DNA of 64,000 bases from Auricularia sp. M13 (lineage: Eukaryota; Basidiomycota; Agaricomycetes; Auriculariales; Auriculariaceae): NCBI GenBank assembly GCA_037042915.1, contig CM073204.1, positions 930,001 to 994,000 of the forward strand, given 5' to 3'. How positions within the stretch are numbered: the stretch's first letter is position 1; the number at the start of each line of letters is the position of its first letter. The position numbers and the translations under genes are program-made. Under the pieces are notes generated by a model, which saw nothing but the letters and a program-made list of their open reading frames with translations, did not search any database and had not been told where the DNA came from. Shown here piece by piece: positions 11,059 to 21,956 of the stretch.

Positions 11059-12529
11059 ATGGACGCTTCAAAGGACTCCAACTCGAAGGCTTCGGCGCAG
11101 AAGTCTGGCAAGGAGCAGTACTCCAACACACAGCAGTTCTTCAGTCAGTACCTGTTCTCTGTACCGCGCGCGAGGATTGCTGATGCCTGGACCCTAGTGA
11201 ACTTCCTCATGGGCGGCGTCGCTGGCGGTATCGCAAAGACGGGCAGCGCGCCGATTGAGCGCGTCAAGATCCTCATCCAAAACCAAGGTGCCATGCTGGC
11301 GTCCGGGCGTCTCACCCACCCGTACAAGGGCATCATCGACTGCTTCCAGCGCACCTACGCCACCGAGGGCCTCGCGAGCTGTCCGTGTTTCCCTGGCATC
11401 TACGCGCATAATTGATTTGACACTGTGCTATGTGTAGTTTGGCGCGGCAACGGCACGAACGTCATCAGGTACTTCCCCACGCAGGCCCTCAACTTCGCCT
11501 TCCGGGTGCGTTTCAGCATGTCACTTTGGTATCCTTCGCGCTCAAACTTGATTTAGGACACCTTCCGTAGTCTCTCGCCGTACAAGAAGGACGAGAACTA
11601 CGGCCTCTGGTTCGTGGGCAACCTCGTCTCCGGCGGTGCGGCCGGCGCAGCGTCCTCCGTCTTCGTCTACTCCCTCGACTAGTGCGTACCGCAAGTCTTC
11701 CCTTTCATACTATCAGATAACCCATTCACGGCAGCGCTCGTACCAGGCTGTCTGCCGACGCGCGCTCTGCCGGCCCTGATGGAAAGCGCCAGTTCTCGGG
11801 CCTCATCGACGTTTACAAGCAGACTCTGCGCACGGACGGCTTCGTCGGGCTCTACCGCGGCTTCATGCCCAGCATCGCCGGCATCATCGTCTACCGTGGT
11901 GTCTAGTGCGTCGGCTTAGCTGTGCTCAACATACACCAGGATTAACATGTTTATCACAGCTTTGGAGGATACGATACCATCAAGTCGGTGCTTGTCAAGC
12001 CTCACATGTCTTCATGACTGACCTCGCGCAGGGAGACCTTCCTCACCGGCAAGCTGCAAGGCAACTTCTTCGCTGCCATGGCTGTGGGCTGGGGCTGCAC
12101 GACGGTACGACCATATACTTGGACAGAAAAATCGGTGCTGACGCTGCACGCTGTAGCTCGCCGCACTGGCGTCGTACCCTCTCGATACAATCCGCCGCCG
12201 CATGATGATGACCTCGGGCACCAACGTCAGTCCCATACACTCTGCTACCGCCTCCCCGTTTCGCGGTGTCTGACCCGAGTCTACTCCCTAGACGCACTAC
12301 AAGAACTCGTTCGACGCCGCCCGGCAGATCATCGCCAAGGAGGGCGCGAAGACCCTGTTCGCTGGAGCGGGCGCGAACATCGTTCGGTGCGCTGCTAATC
12401 CTTCTACCTCTGTCCTCACTCTATGACTGACTGCGTATTGGCAGTGGCCTCGCCGGCGCTGCCGTCCTCGCGATGTACGACCAGTTCCAGGCGCTCGCGT
12501 TCGGTACTGTGTACAAGGGCTCCGCCTAA
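11059..12529 (+). CDS. Mitochondrial ADP/ATP carrier, copy 1 (10 exons)
   Basis: Exons 11059-11143, 11198-11380, 11438-11505, 11557-11681, 11735-11905, 11960-11987, 12036-12104, 12157-12225, 12292-12386 and 12445-12529 give 325 residues in one frame. The product exchanges ADP for ATP across the mitochondrial inner membrane. Family marks: the PIERVK carrier motif in the first repeat, YARTRL in the second, [12 protein letters not shown] in the third, where RRRMMM is the ADP/ATP carrier signature, plus [20 protein letters not shown]. Six membrane helices are expected from the family. The first intron is needed: read-through works in this copy but not in copy 2. The donor of intron 2 is GTCCGT here, against GTACGT in copy 2, so it may splice less well. 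The acceptor before exon 7 (CAGGGAG) is the least certain junction. Confidence 0.88.
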
Positions 12530-12916
12530 GCCTACAGAGAAGGGAGCCGCGTCCCGACTAGTATGCGGTAATCTCGACTCGAACAATGTCACTCAGTGTA
12601 GCTATTCCGCAATGATACATACTTTCAAAGCCACTGCGAAGTCCTGCAACAGCTGCAACGATGAGACAATATCGTTAACAGGGTTATTCCGATTGAGCGA
12701 GGTATGTCATTCTTTACAGTCGCCCGAGTGGCCTGCAAACGGGTCGGGCGGCGCCCGTCTGCGCTGCGTTCAATAACAATTCGTTTCCAATATGTATAAC
12801 GGACGGGGGATGGTCACTTCTACACAAGCAGCGTGAGGTTAATCGCACAGTATGCTCAATTACAGTACATTGGCGCATCACGAGCTTTTCGGTGACCAGG
12901 AGGGTGTCCAAGAATC
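12530..12916. other. 3' flank of AAC copy 1
   Basis: The first ~110 bases after the stop are nearly identical to the 3' flank of AAC copy 2 (27000-27112, inverted). The rest holds no recognisable gene and ends at the F-box 3' exons on the other strand. Confidence 0.5.
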
Positions 12917-13225
12917 CTAGCCTGCTCGGCCGTACTTCAAGCGCGAGCGCCAGGCCGTGCCATTCTTGCACAGGAGGGTAATGCCCTTTTCCTTCAGGGA
13001 GTCGGCCCACCTGACGATGGGACTTGCAGCAATGTCGCGTCTATCAAAGCGCCATCAGTCTCACAAAGAGGTAGGGAGAAATTAGAATCAATGGGGCTCA
13101 GAACGCACGGATGGACGGGCCACTCGCTGTACGGGAAGACTATCTCGCGAAGCGCAGGAAACATGTCTGGCTGGATAGCATCAAAGAACGGCATTCCCTT
13201 GTCCGAGACCTTTTTCAGTGCCTGC
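12917..13225 (-). pseudogene. F-box family 3' exons (exons 8 and 9 of disrupted copy B)
   Basis: Exon 13225-13109 (117 nt) and exon 13040-12917 (124 nt) have the same lengths, phases and splice motifs as the last two exons of copies A and C. They encode the conserved IQPDMFPALREI, WPVHP and RDIAASP blocks and end in a stop. Nothing corresponding to exons 6 and 7 lies upstream. In position and orientation this is the tail of the copy that begins at 16642. Confidence 0.75.
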
Positions 13226-13245
13226 CTGGGGTGAACCAGATCGGT

Positions 13246-13425
13246 AAAAATCCTCTGCTCGGGAGCGGCGGTTCAGCGCTCTGGAGAGTCCGAACACTTC
13301 CGACCGCTCCGGAGCCGGTGGAGCTGAAAAGTGTTGGGAGCATACGCTGCCAAAAAGACCGCTGCTCTCCAATGCTCCGAAGCCCTCCGAATGCTCTGAT
13401 CATGATCTGCGATCTCGTTGCATCC
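13246..13425. repeat. GGAGC/GCTCC-rich short repeat (MITE-like), copy 1
   Basis: The sequence begins AAAATCC followed by GCTCGGGAGCG and is dense in GGAGC and GCTCC words in both orientations. It resembles one end of the element at 14271-14440. It lies at the point where the F-box B exons stop aligning. Boundaries are approximate. Confidence 0.35.
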
Positions 13426-14270
13426 GCACGGAACAGGCAGAGGTTGGGTCGGACTATGAAATGGACTTGGACATTTTCCCCCTTGCCCACCTGCGCCAGA
13501 CTTGCCCTGTGCAAGCCGCCTTTAGTGCTGCTCCCAGCCCGCTTCCCATCTCTCTGCCTATGTCCATGCCGCCTGTCTGTGCTCCAGCCAGACAGAATTC
13601 ACGCCCCGACTAAGCCCAAAGCTACGTTCCTTCTGCCCTTCAACCGCGCAATGCTGACTTATACCCTGCAGGGGTTGCAAAGCATTTTCTGCCTCACATC
13701 AGGTTCGTCGCCACAAGCTGGTGTGGTATATACATCAGCTCACTAACACCAAGTCTTGCGCAGAGTTTCCAGAGTTGAAACGCGTCTCTGCAGCGCACCT
13801 CATTTAAGCCAGTTCGCTGGCGCCGCGGTACGTCACGCCCGAACAACCGCGAGTCTTTCCCCGTTAACCTGTCGCCGCCTCTCTGTCATCGCTGGAGGAG
13901 GCCTAGAACGTCGCGAGCCGATTTTGCGGGACAGTGCCGTCACTGTCAACAACGCGGCCCCGCGCGTGGGGACAAGCTAGTCTGTGCGTATAAGGTGCCT
14001 GCTTATTCTCCTCGTGCTAAGTATCTGATGCCTTTACGTCGCAGACCCTTTATTCGAGGGACGGTGGAGAGGGTGCGACCAGCGTGCATCGCGTATGGAT
14101 CGGTGAGCCCGTACATATGCCCGAACACCATTTATCAGTTCGGGCCGCCCCAGTTGCTCTAGCTAGTGCATAATGTACCGTATTGGCAGAAATATAGGAA
14201 TTGTTACTTTTCTATCCATTCGAAGCAACCAGAGCAATTGCAGTAGTGGGCCAAAAGAATAAAATGAAAC

Positions 14271-14440
14271 AAAATCCGGCACTCCAAAGGCGCTCCTGCA
14301 GCTCCGAACAGCGGTCAGGAGCGATTTGGAGTGCTCCGGAAAGCAGGTGCCTGCTCCAGGTGCACCTGAGATGGGTACACTGATTCCGAGCTTCCAACGC
14401 TCAGGAGGCACCCGGAGCGCTCCCGAGCTGCGGGATTTTC
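14271..14440. repeat. GGAGC/GCTCC-rich inverted-repeat element (MITE-like), copy 2
   Basis: About 170 bp bounded by imperfect inverted ends: AAAATCCGGCACTCC on the left and, on the opposite strand, AAAATCCCGCAGCTCGGG from the right. The interior repeats GGAGC/GCTCC words and could fold on itself. It interrupts exon 5 of F-box copy B after about eight codons. No convincing target-site duplication is visible. Confidence 0.4.
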
Positions 14441-14446
14441 CACCGG

Positions 14447-14470
14447 CAGAGCGATCGGCAAGCAAACATC
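14447..14470 (-). pseudogene. Relic of F-box copy B exon 5
   Basis: After a CAG acceptor the minus strand reads DVCLPIAL, exactly as at the start of exon 5 in copy A, and the preceding ~50 bases resemble the copy A intron. The match stops at the border of the inverted-repeat element. It links copy B's 5' exons to its 3' exons as one broken gene. Confidence 0.6.
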
Positions 14471-14875
14471 CTGCCATAGTGCAGTGCGTGAATGATCACT
14501 GTGAAACCTTAGCCGGTCGAAAAAAGCGCGCTCTTTCCACCGGCCTCCGAACAGAGTCGAGCCGTCCTCCGGCCTTTTTTGCACCATGCCTGACGATTTT
14601 GGGCCGTCCATTTCGGACGATAAAATAGCTGTTTTTGGCACTTTCGACCCGTCCCCCGAAGCGCGCTCGGAAACGAAAAACTGCCTTCGGCCAGCTGAAA
14701 TGTACACTGATATGAGATGCTCCCGGGGTCTTTCATAAGGCTTTCCCATTTGCCATTCCCAGCATTTACAGTGACATGACAAGAACATCAACAAGAGTCA
14801 ATTTGGGCAATACTAATACTAATCAGTAATTTACACCACATTCTCTCATGATGTGACCGTGATCCCAATACACGG

Positions 14876-15240
14876 CTACTGCAGACAGTCATCATCTGCA
14901 GGGGCAGTGGTCAGGACAAAGACATGTATATAGGAAGAAGGTTGCATACCTGCACAGGTTGGGAACTTTGGTGTCATGACGGCTGGAGACGAGCATGAAG
15001 CTCTGAATGTGAACATGCCCTTGCGGGCAAAAGGTGCCTTTATATAGGTGAGGACCTGGGCCACAACTTGAGTACAAGTCAAGCTCCGCCCGAGGTCTGG
15101 AAGGCGATGGCCAGACGGAAATCGGCGAGACCGACACTGCTGCGCTCGGTCGGTGCTTGCTCCGCGACCTCCGAGTATCATGGCTCCGAGTCTCCGACGG
15201 TCCGTTCCCTCACACCGACGCTGGACAGCATCCATGAGCT
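14876..15240 (-). other. Promoter-like sequence with a short spliced frame inside disrupted F-box B
   Basis: On the minus strand a TATATAAAGG box (15046-15037) is followed by an ATG and a short frame. Splicing GTATGC...CTGCAG would end it in PTCADDCLQ and a stop, faintly like the first cysteines of a CFEM domain. Without the remaining cysteines or a clear signal peptide this is only a possible gene fragment. It lies within the material inserted into F-box B. Confidence 0.2.
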
Positions 15241-15519
15241 TCCCCTGACAATCAAAGCCGTGGAATTGTCATAAAAAATATACTGAACTGTTGGCTCCTG
15301 CGTCTACAAGGTGTCTTGCAGTGATTCCTGATGCTGCCGTCAATTCGACCGGAACTCCGGCTGGATCTCGACTGGGGACGAATCCAACTGTTTCCACCAG
15401 ACACCGGCCGAAAGCGAAAAATCTCGCGTACACCGGCCAATGACCAGTGCAAAATGGCGCGGACTGGGTTTCACAGTGGATGAGGTGTGGGCGACGCCAG
15501 AAAGGAACATGGTGCTTGC

Positions 15520-16642
15520 CATGAACAGCTTGGAGACCAAGAGATAGCGAATCACCCTTCGAGAAGTGATGATAGGTTGAAGAGGCTGACCCGTCAGGCT
15601 GCGCATATAAGCTGCGTAGTTGAGGGAGTTGACGTCCTGAGACTTGGCGAGAACGTGCTCAAAGATGCAAGTCCAAATCTTGATTTGAACGTTCAAAGGT
15701 GCGTTTTTCATAGGCGGCCCACTATCGGCGTTCATTTGACGAATTACAGGGGCGCTGTCACAGGCCCATGCATCAGTCAGGGACAGATATCAACGGAAAC
15801 CAACCCAAGGCAGCGCTTACTTTTCCTCATCCCGTCGAATTATCAGTTGGTCTGCGTATCTGATAGCAAAATCCTCGACGGAGTCTTTGTTGACAATACT
15901 TCTATACTCGACATGCATTTTGCAAAGCGGCAAATGCGCTAGGTCGCGTTCCAGCCGATAGGAAAGGTGAATCCAGTCTTTGAGATAAAGGGTCCACGGC
16001 GTAGGAATCGCGGAGAGCGCGTCCCGGACGTGCGACAATCCCTCATACGCGACCCACACTGTCGTCTGCGATTTCAAATCCAATGTCATCCAAAAGCCCG
16101 AATGTCTGAACGAATGGGCTCACAATATTCTGCCAGGCGTGTGCAGCGTTCTGCATAGCCCTCAGCGCTGCCTTTGCAGTCTTCGTCGGTCTATCTGGCA
16201 CAGACAACGCAAGGCGGGTCGGGTTGATCGCTGAAAATGCTTCGCACATGGGCTTAACGTTGTCCTGAGCCTTGACATCAAGAGATATGTGAAGATCGCA
16301 GATATGCGCAGCAGCAGCGTGCATTATCTTCCCGAGCGCCACGCCAAATGCACCCTCGAGACGCAGCCTCTTCAGATACTTTGCAAAGTCAGGAGCCTTG
16401 GAGAGCGCCTTTGCGAGTGCCTGGGCCTGCGCAATAGATCGCAGTACGACTGTGTGGTACAGCAAAGGCGTTGCGATGCGCATCCAGCGCTTGCACACGA
16501 GCAGAACGGTCGAATTCGAGTACTGGCGACAGCCAAAAGGCGACCAGCTCAGGCCAGAAACGTCGAAGAAGTCTTTATCAGGCACATCGAGCACATGTTG
16601 CAATATGACGTCCAGCGTTTCGTCGGCGAGTGCATTGGCCAT
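15520..16642 (-). pseudogene. F-box/LRR-like gene copy B, 5' exons
   Basis: Exons 16642-16124 (519 nt, same length as copy A), 16065-15821 and 15754-15520 keep one open frame with the F-box-like N-terminus, the CKRWMRIATPLLY block and the KIW..IFEHV block. The copy lacks the extra intron of copy A. After exon 3 the donor is GCAAGC rather than GT, and about 1 kb of unrelated sequence separates it from the exon 5 relic. LRR exons 5-7 are lost, so a functional full-length product is unlikely. It is convergent with AAC copy 1, mirroring F-box C and AAC copy 2. Confidence 0.75.
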
Positions 16643-17556
16643 TGAGGAGACTTGCGCAGTGGGACGTGGTGGGCGGAGAGCAAGTGGCGCCCAGGTCACG
16701 GAGATGGTCAGATTCCGTTCAATTCTTCTGAGCTTGCGCCGGTTTGGCGTCAAAATCATTCGTTGACAAGGCGCTGAACTCTCCAGGCACAACCTATCCT
16801 TTGTGCTGTAGCAAACTAAGGCAAGTTGACTGGAACCCGAGCGCCTAGCTCGCCCAGGCTGGCACCACTCTTGGTCACGCACATAGGTAACAGGAACCAG
16901 ATCCAATTATCGCACCGTCCTCCCCTGAAGCACGGAGGAGAAAAGCACCACATAAAGTACACGCCTCCAACATTCAGCAGAAGCCGAAAAAATCCTACAC
17001 AGCAGCGCCACGAAAGGATGATAAGAACGACGAAAGGGGGGCAAGGGTAGAATGACAGACGGGGAGGGGAGCGAGCCGGTCGCGCGTTGGAACACGATTA
17101 TACAGGGAGCGTGGGGTTCAGTCGGTCAGGGGGTCAGTCAATAATAGTCCGATAGATGAATTGATAGGAGGATAAGAAGATTACTTCGACTCGGGGACAA
17201 TGCGCGCGGTCTCGCTGCGAGGCTACGCGCTACGCAGTAGGGATTCGGGTGGTACTACAGGAAGATAGAGGAGCGGAGGAAGGCGCTGCAGACAGGGTTG
17301 GGAGGAATGTCCGCGCCGAGAGTTGAGGTTGGCGTTGAGCCAACGGTGGATGTCGAGTAATCGATAGGTGGGAGATAGCAGTCACAAGGAGGTCGGGCAG
17401 ACGATGCGCCTTGAGCTGCAAGTTGAGTCGAGAATATGGGGAAGGTCCAGCCGGTGAGATGAGCGAGGAGCGCCGCCTAGCTGGTGGAGTGCGTAGTCGC
17501 GAAGAAGCACGCGCAACTTGAATCGCGCGGTGCATTCGACGTAACAACGCGGACGC
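16643..17556. other. Intergenic stretch
   Basis: Upstream of F-box B and downstream of the C2H2 gene. At about 16919 it holds a CCTCCCCTGAAGC tract like the polypurine tract of the gag-only element at 37 kb, perhaps an LTR-element scar, but no LTR or gag accompanies it. No gene recognised. Confidence 0.4.
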
Positions 17557-20525
17557 TCAAGCGGACGACGCACTAGCAGGCGTCTCCCCACCCGCGCCCG
17601 AGCTCGTGCTCGCGCTCGGGGGCGTCCCGGCAGCAGAAGCAGCGGCGGCGCTCTGCCGTCCTCTGCGCCGCCTGGCCGCAGCGCTACCGCTTCCGCCTCC
17701 TCCGCCGCCAGAAGCGGTGCGCGGCGTCGTGTGCGAGCGCACGTGACGGTACATATTGCTGAGCACGCCGAACGTGGCGTCGCAGCCCGGCACGGTGCAC
17801 ACATACGCTATTCCACCTCATCAGCCCCGCGCTTCGACACAGACCGAGTAAAGAAAAGCAAGACGTACGTTTGGCGCCAGTGTGGCAGTTAAGATGCGTC
17901 TAAACAACCATTAGCCCACGATAAGAGCAGAAAGAGAACGAGAAACGCACCTTGAGCACGCTCATACGCTCAAAGCGCTTCCCACAATATTCGCACTCTA
18001 GCAACTTCTTGCTGCCCGTCCCGCCCCCACCGGCACCCCCACCACCCTCCTCGCCGCCGACATTGACACTGAACGTCGGCCCCGCGCCCGGCGTGGCATT
18101 CTTCCTGCTCGTGCGCCGGGAACCGGTGCTCGCCGCGGCATTGCGCCGCCGCTCCGCGCGCGGGTCGTACTCGCTGCCATCGCTGTCGGCCTCCGGCTCC
18201 TCGGGCTCGTCGAACTCCTCGTCGTCCTCGTCGTACGCGGGCGCCTTGCGTTTCTTCGGGTTCGACGTCGACTTGGCATTGGCGTTCTTCTTCGCGCCGG
18301 TCTTGGGCGTCGGCGCGGGTGGCGGGAGCGGCGGCGGGAGCGTGGGCTCCGCCTTCGGGCGCGTGAGCGGCGGGAGCGTCATATCCAGCGGCGTGGGCAG
18401 CGTCGCGCTGCTCGCGGTCGTCAGGCTCGGGCTGGGCGGTGTCTGCGAGTACGGGGGCGGCGGGAGGGTCGATGGGCCAAAGATGTCCGAATGCGAGCGG
18501 CGCATTATGTCTGGAAGCTGCGCGCTCGTCGGCGAGAAGGTGTCGAACGCTGTGAAGGGCGAGGGCGTCTGCTGACTCGTGAATCCGCCCATCCCTGCCG
18601 GGCTGGACAGCGGCAGCGGCAGCTGCATCGACGAGTTGTTGTTCTGGGCGTAATATTGCTGTTGGCGGCGTTGCTGTTGCTGCTGCTGCTGGTGCTGATG
18701 CTGGTACGGCTGCTGCTGATGGTGGAATGCCGGCATCTGAAGCGAGACGGGTAGGTTGACGCTGATGCTCACGTTGACGGGCGGGTGCGCATGCTGCGGG
18801 TGCTGCTGCTGGAACGCGAACTGGCCGTGCCCAACGCCGATGCTGCTGGTGTTGCTGAAGTCCATGGTGCCGAATTGTCCACCGCCGCCAAATCCAGGGT
18901 TGGCGCTGAAGGTCGAGAAGCTGCTGCCGTTACCGTTACCACTGCCGTTGTTGCCGTGTGCACTGCCGAAGCCCATGTCCATCGGCGGCAGGACGTATGA
19001 TTGCTGCTGCTGCTGATGGTTGTTGAAGTGCGTCGGCGTGGGAGGCGCGCCATCGAACGCGTTCGGGTAGTGCTGCTGCTGCTGTTGCTGGGGGTTGAAC
19101 TGAAAGTTGTCCCGCCCAATGCCAGCGCCGGGCATGTTCATCGGCGAGATAGGCGGCGGTACACGGCGAGGCTGCTCGTCGTCACGCTGTCTGCGAACTG
19201 GACCAGCCGGACCGCCGCCGCCGCCAAAGCCAGAGTTGCTGGCGAAACCGAGCTGCTCGTCGTCCCGCGGCCTGCGGACTGGGCCAGCAGAACCGCCGCC
19301 GCCGGCGCCGCCAAAGCCCGAGTTGTTGGCGAAATTGAGCATAGGGCCGCTGGGGTTGTAGCTGGTGGCGGCCGCGTAGGGATCGGCCCAACCAGCGCCG
19401 GCGCTGTTGATGGTGCTGTTGTAGACTCGGACTGGTGGCAGCGCGGGCTCTCCCAGGGTCAGGTCGAGCAACTTGGGCGAGAGAGCTGCGCCGTCGCGCT
19501 TGGGGCCGGAGATGATGGACGGCAGCGATGGGGAGCGGCGCGGGCGTCCTGGGGTCCTGGGACGACGAGGACGGGCTCGAGTCGCGGTCGCGGTCGGGCT
19601 CGCGGTCGTTGTCGTCGTCGCAGCACATGTCGAGCGCGACGGAGGAGGCGGCCCAGAGCGGGTCGGAGACGGCGCTGCGGACGGAGGGCGCGTAGGTGGT
19701 CGGGCGGGTGCTCGTCGTGCGCGTCGTCCACATGCTGTCCGCCGGGCTCGACGGCCTGCTCACTTCGTCGACGTCGGCGTCGGCGTCGACGGCGGCGACG
19801 GCTTCCTTGCTCTGGCGCTTGCGCAGCGGCGGGTTGATGAGCGCGGAGAGGCTCAGCCTGCGGCGCGGCTTGGGCGAGGGCGACTTGGGGCTCGTGAGCG
19901 AGCTGCTGCGCTCGAGCTTGGGCAGCGGCGGCTTGTGGATGAACGGCGGCGGCGGCCCGCTGAGGCCCATCATGCCCGGCGCCCTGGGCGGCGCGAGCGG
20001 CGGGCCGCACGACGCCTTTATCTGCGCGCTCGTCGCCGTCGGCGATGACGAGCGGACTTTCGGCGAGCGCGTCGACCGCGAGCTCTTGGCGCTGTCGCTG
20101 CGGGCCAGCATCGGGATTCCGCCGCCGAAGAGCGTGCCGGCGGTCAGGATCGGCGATAAACCCGTGTCCATGTCGACTTCCGTTCGGGCGGACGACGTCG
20201 GAAAGGCGGGGCCGCTGGGGCTCGGCGAGCGCGACGTCGGCGAGTCTCTCTGCCGATAGTGAGTCGAGATCGGCAACGGCGACGACGAAAGTACCTTGCT
20301 CCGCTTGCTCTTGAACGACGTAAAAAGGCCGATCGACAGTTTGCTCTTCTCCTTGGGCGACGGCGGCGCCGCCTGGCTCGTCCCCGACCCCGTCCTGGTG
20401 TGCGCCTGGTGATGCGGATGACAAGGCGCTGCGATCGGCAGCCCCGGTCGGCCCACCAGCTCGGTGATGGGCGGCAGCCGCGGCGCCAGATAGGCCTGCT
20501 GGAACGTGTAGAGCGACGGCGGCAT
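17557..20525 (-). CDS. C2H2 zinc-finger protein with polyglutamine and low-complexity regions
   Basis: The 3' structure is clear: large exon to 17951, a 31-nt exon 17899-17869, and last exon 17807-17557, with 51- and 61-bp introns splitting the first finger. The joined fingers are CX2CX12HX3H (starting CEYCGKRF) and CX4CX12HX3H (CTVPGC), a tandem pair expected to bind DNA; the protein is probably a nuclear transcription factor. The long N-terminal part is rich in Ser/Pro, has Gln and His-Gln tracts encoded around 18670-19100, a basic KKRK stretch and an acidic stretch before the fingers. The 5' part (ATG at 20525) lies in another frame; the switch falls at a CCCC run near 19535, where one base fewer joins the frames. 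That is either an assembly indel, a real mutation, or an intron I cannot place. The C-terminus is Ala/Gly/Ser-rich. Confidence 0.65.
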
Positions 20526-21956
20526 CGTCGCTGGCGACGAGGACTGACAAAGAGCGATTTGCTTCCGACAGACTCCGACTTAGCATGTGCTGCTCAGGCA
20601 CGCCCATTGCTTCCGAATGCTGTGCCAGCCTATCCCTGCAGCAGCAATCCGCGAGCTGCGCTCAGCAATCCCCAGATCCACAACAACCTTGATTTTTTCT
20701 TCCTATCGGCTTTCTCACTGCTCCTGCAGTGCAAAGCCAACGAGTCTCACCGCGGGAGCTCATGAATTTATTGGCTCTCAGCTTGCCTGGCGACTGCTTA
20801 TGCCCGCGGCGCCCGTCGGGCACAGCCAGAATACGACCCTCGCATATGCTTCTCCTCGCTTCGTCGGACAACAACACGGACCGGACAGCTGCAGAGCGCC
20901 AACTGCATGCGGCTCCTCGTTTGTCTGTTTGGAACTAAGAAGACCGCATGCTCGTGCCAGCACACTCGGACTCGGGAGCTCATCAAGCGCCTCCCGCATT
21001 CAGTCAATACACGTACAGGATCTTGTCTTGTCTCCACCTGCTACCGTTGCGATGCATCTTGCTGCGGGTGCAGTAGCGGCATAAGCCCCTGGATTCGTCT
21101 TGGATGATTCTAGACGTTTGTCGGCGGGATCAGACAAGATTAGTGGACGTTGAACTATGCTGCCGCACTAAGAACTTTTCGTCGCAGTAGCCAGATTCGT
21201 GGCCCAGGGAGAGCTGGAAGACTCAGGTTGAATCGTCGGCTGCGGGCAAGATCCAGAGCAGACAACAACGCTGAGAGAGAACCAAAGGCACAGGCGATGT
21301 TGGAGAGTTGTGGTGCCACTAAATACGCGCAAATTCCGGAGACGAGACTGAAAAGAGATAGGGTTTCAGCGTAGACACCCTACTGCAGTCGGAGGCGTCA
21401 GAGTACGGGACGCAAGCGAGCCTCGAGCGCACCCTGGTTCGCAACCATACTGCAAGTCGCGAAGAACTAAGCATCTTAGAAAAGAATTCAAGGAGAAAGC
21501 CATATTCCCAGCAGTGGAAAAGGAAGACTGCGCGAGTAGTCATGAGGCGGCCCTGGGGAATAGGTGTGGTCGGATATCGATCGCGTCGAGACTATAGATG
21601 AATTTCGAGGGGAAGGCACAGCAGCTCCTGTAGGAGCAGAGATACTTCGGTTGCATGAAGGTCCAGGGATAAAGTGAATCATTGACCAGTGGCCTCGGCA
21701 AAGGGTCTTTTGCGCAGTGGTTCGTTTGCGCGTGAACGGCACGTGCGCATCGCTATCCGCGCACTCTGAAGGGAAAATATCAGCAGCTGATCGGTTAGCG
21801 CAGCGGCACTTCCACGTTCGCGTCTATCCACGCTGACGTTGTGGCGTGAAAAGAATTGAGCGGAGTTTGGAACGTCTCGTTCATCTCAACCATGACAGTG
21901 CCACTTCAGAACTCAAGTTGCCCTCGAACCGCTACCTTCCGCTTCCAAATCTCCAT
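20526..21956. other. Divergent upstream region between C2H2 gene and F-box C
   Basis: About 1.4 kb with only short frames and no recognisable domain. It should contain the promoters of both flanking genes; no clear TATA box is visible. By gene order it is also close to the centre of the inverted duplication. Confidence 0.45.

Noticed and set aside
16905-16960. Polypurine-tract-like CCTCCCCTGAAGC as sign of another LTR element
   Set aside because: No LTR, gag or duplication accompanies it; one 13-base similarity is not enough.
19001-19837. Plus-strand frame opposite the C2H2 gene
   Set aside because: Low-complexity Leu/Arg/Val composition produced by reverse-reading Gln and Ser codons.
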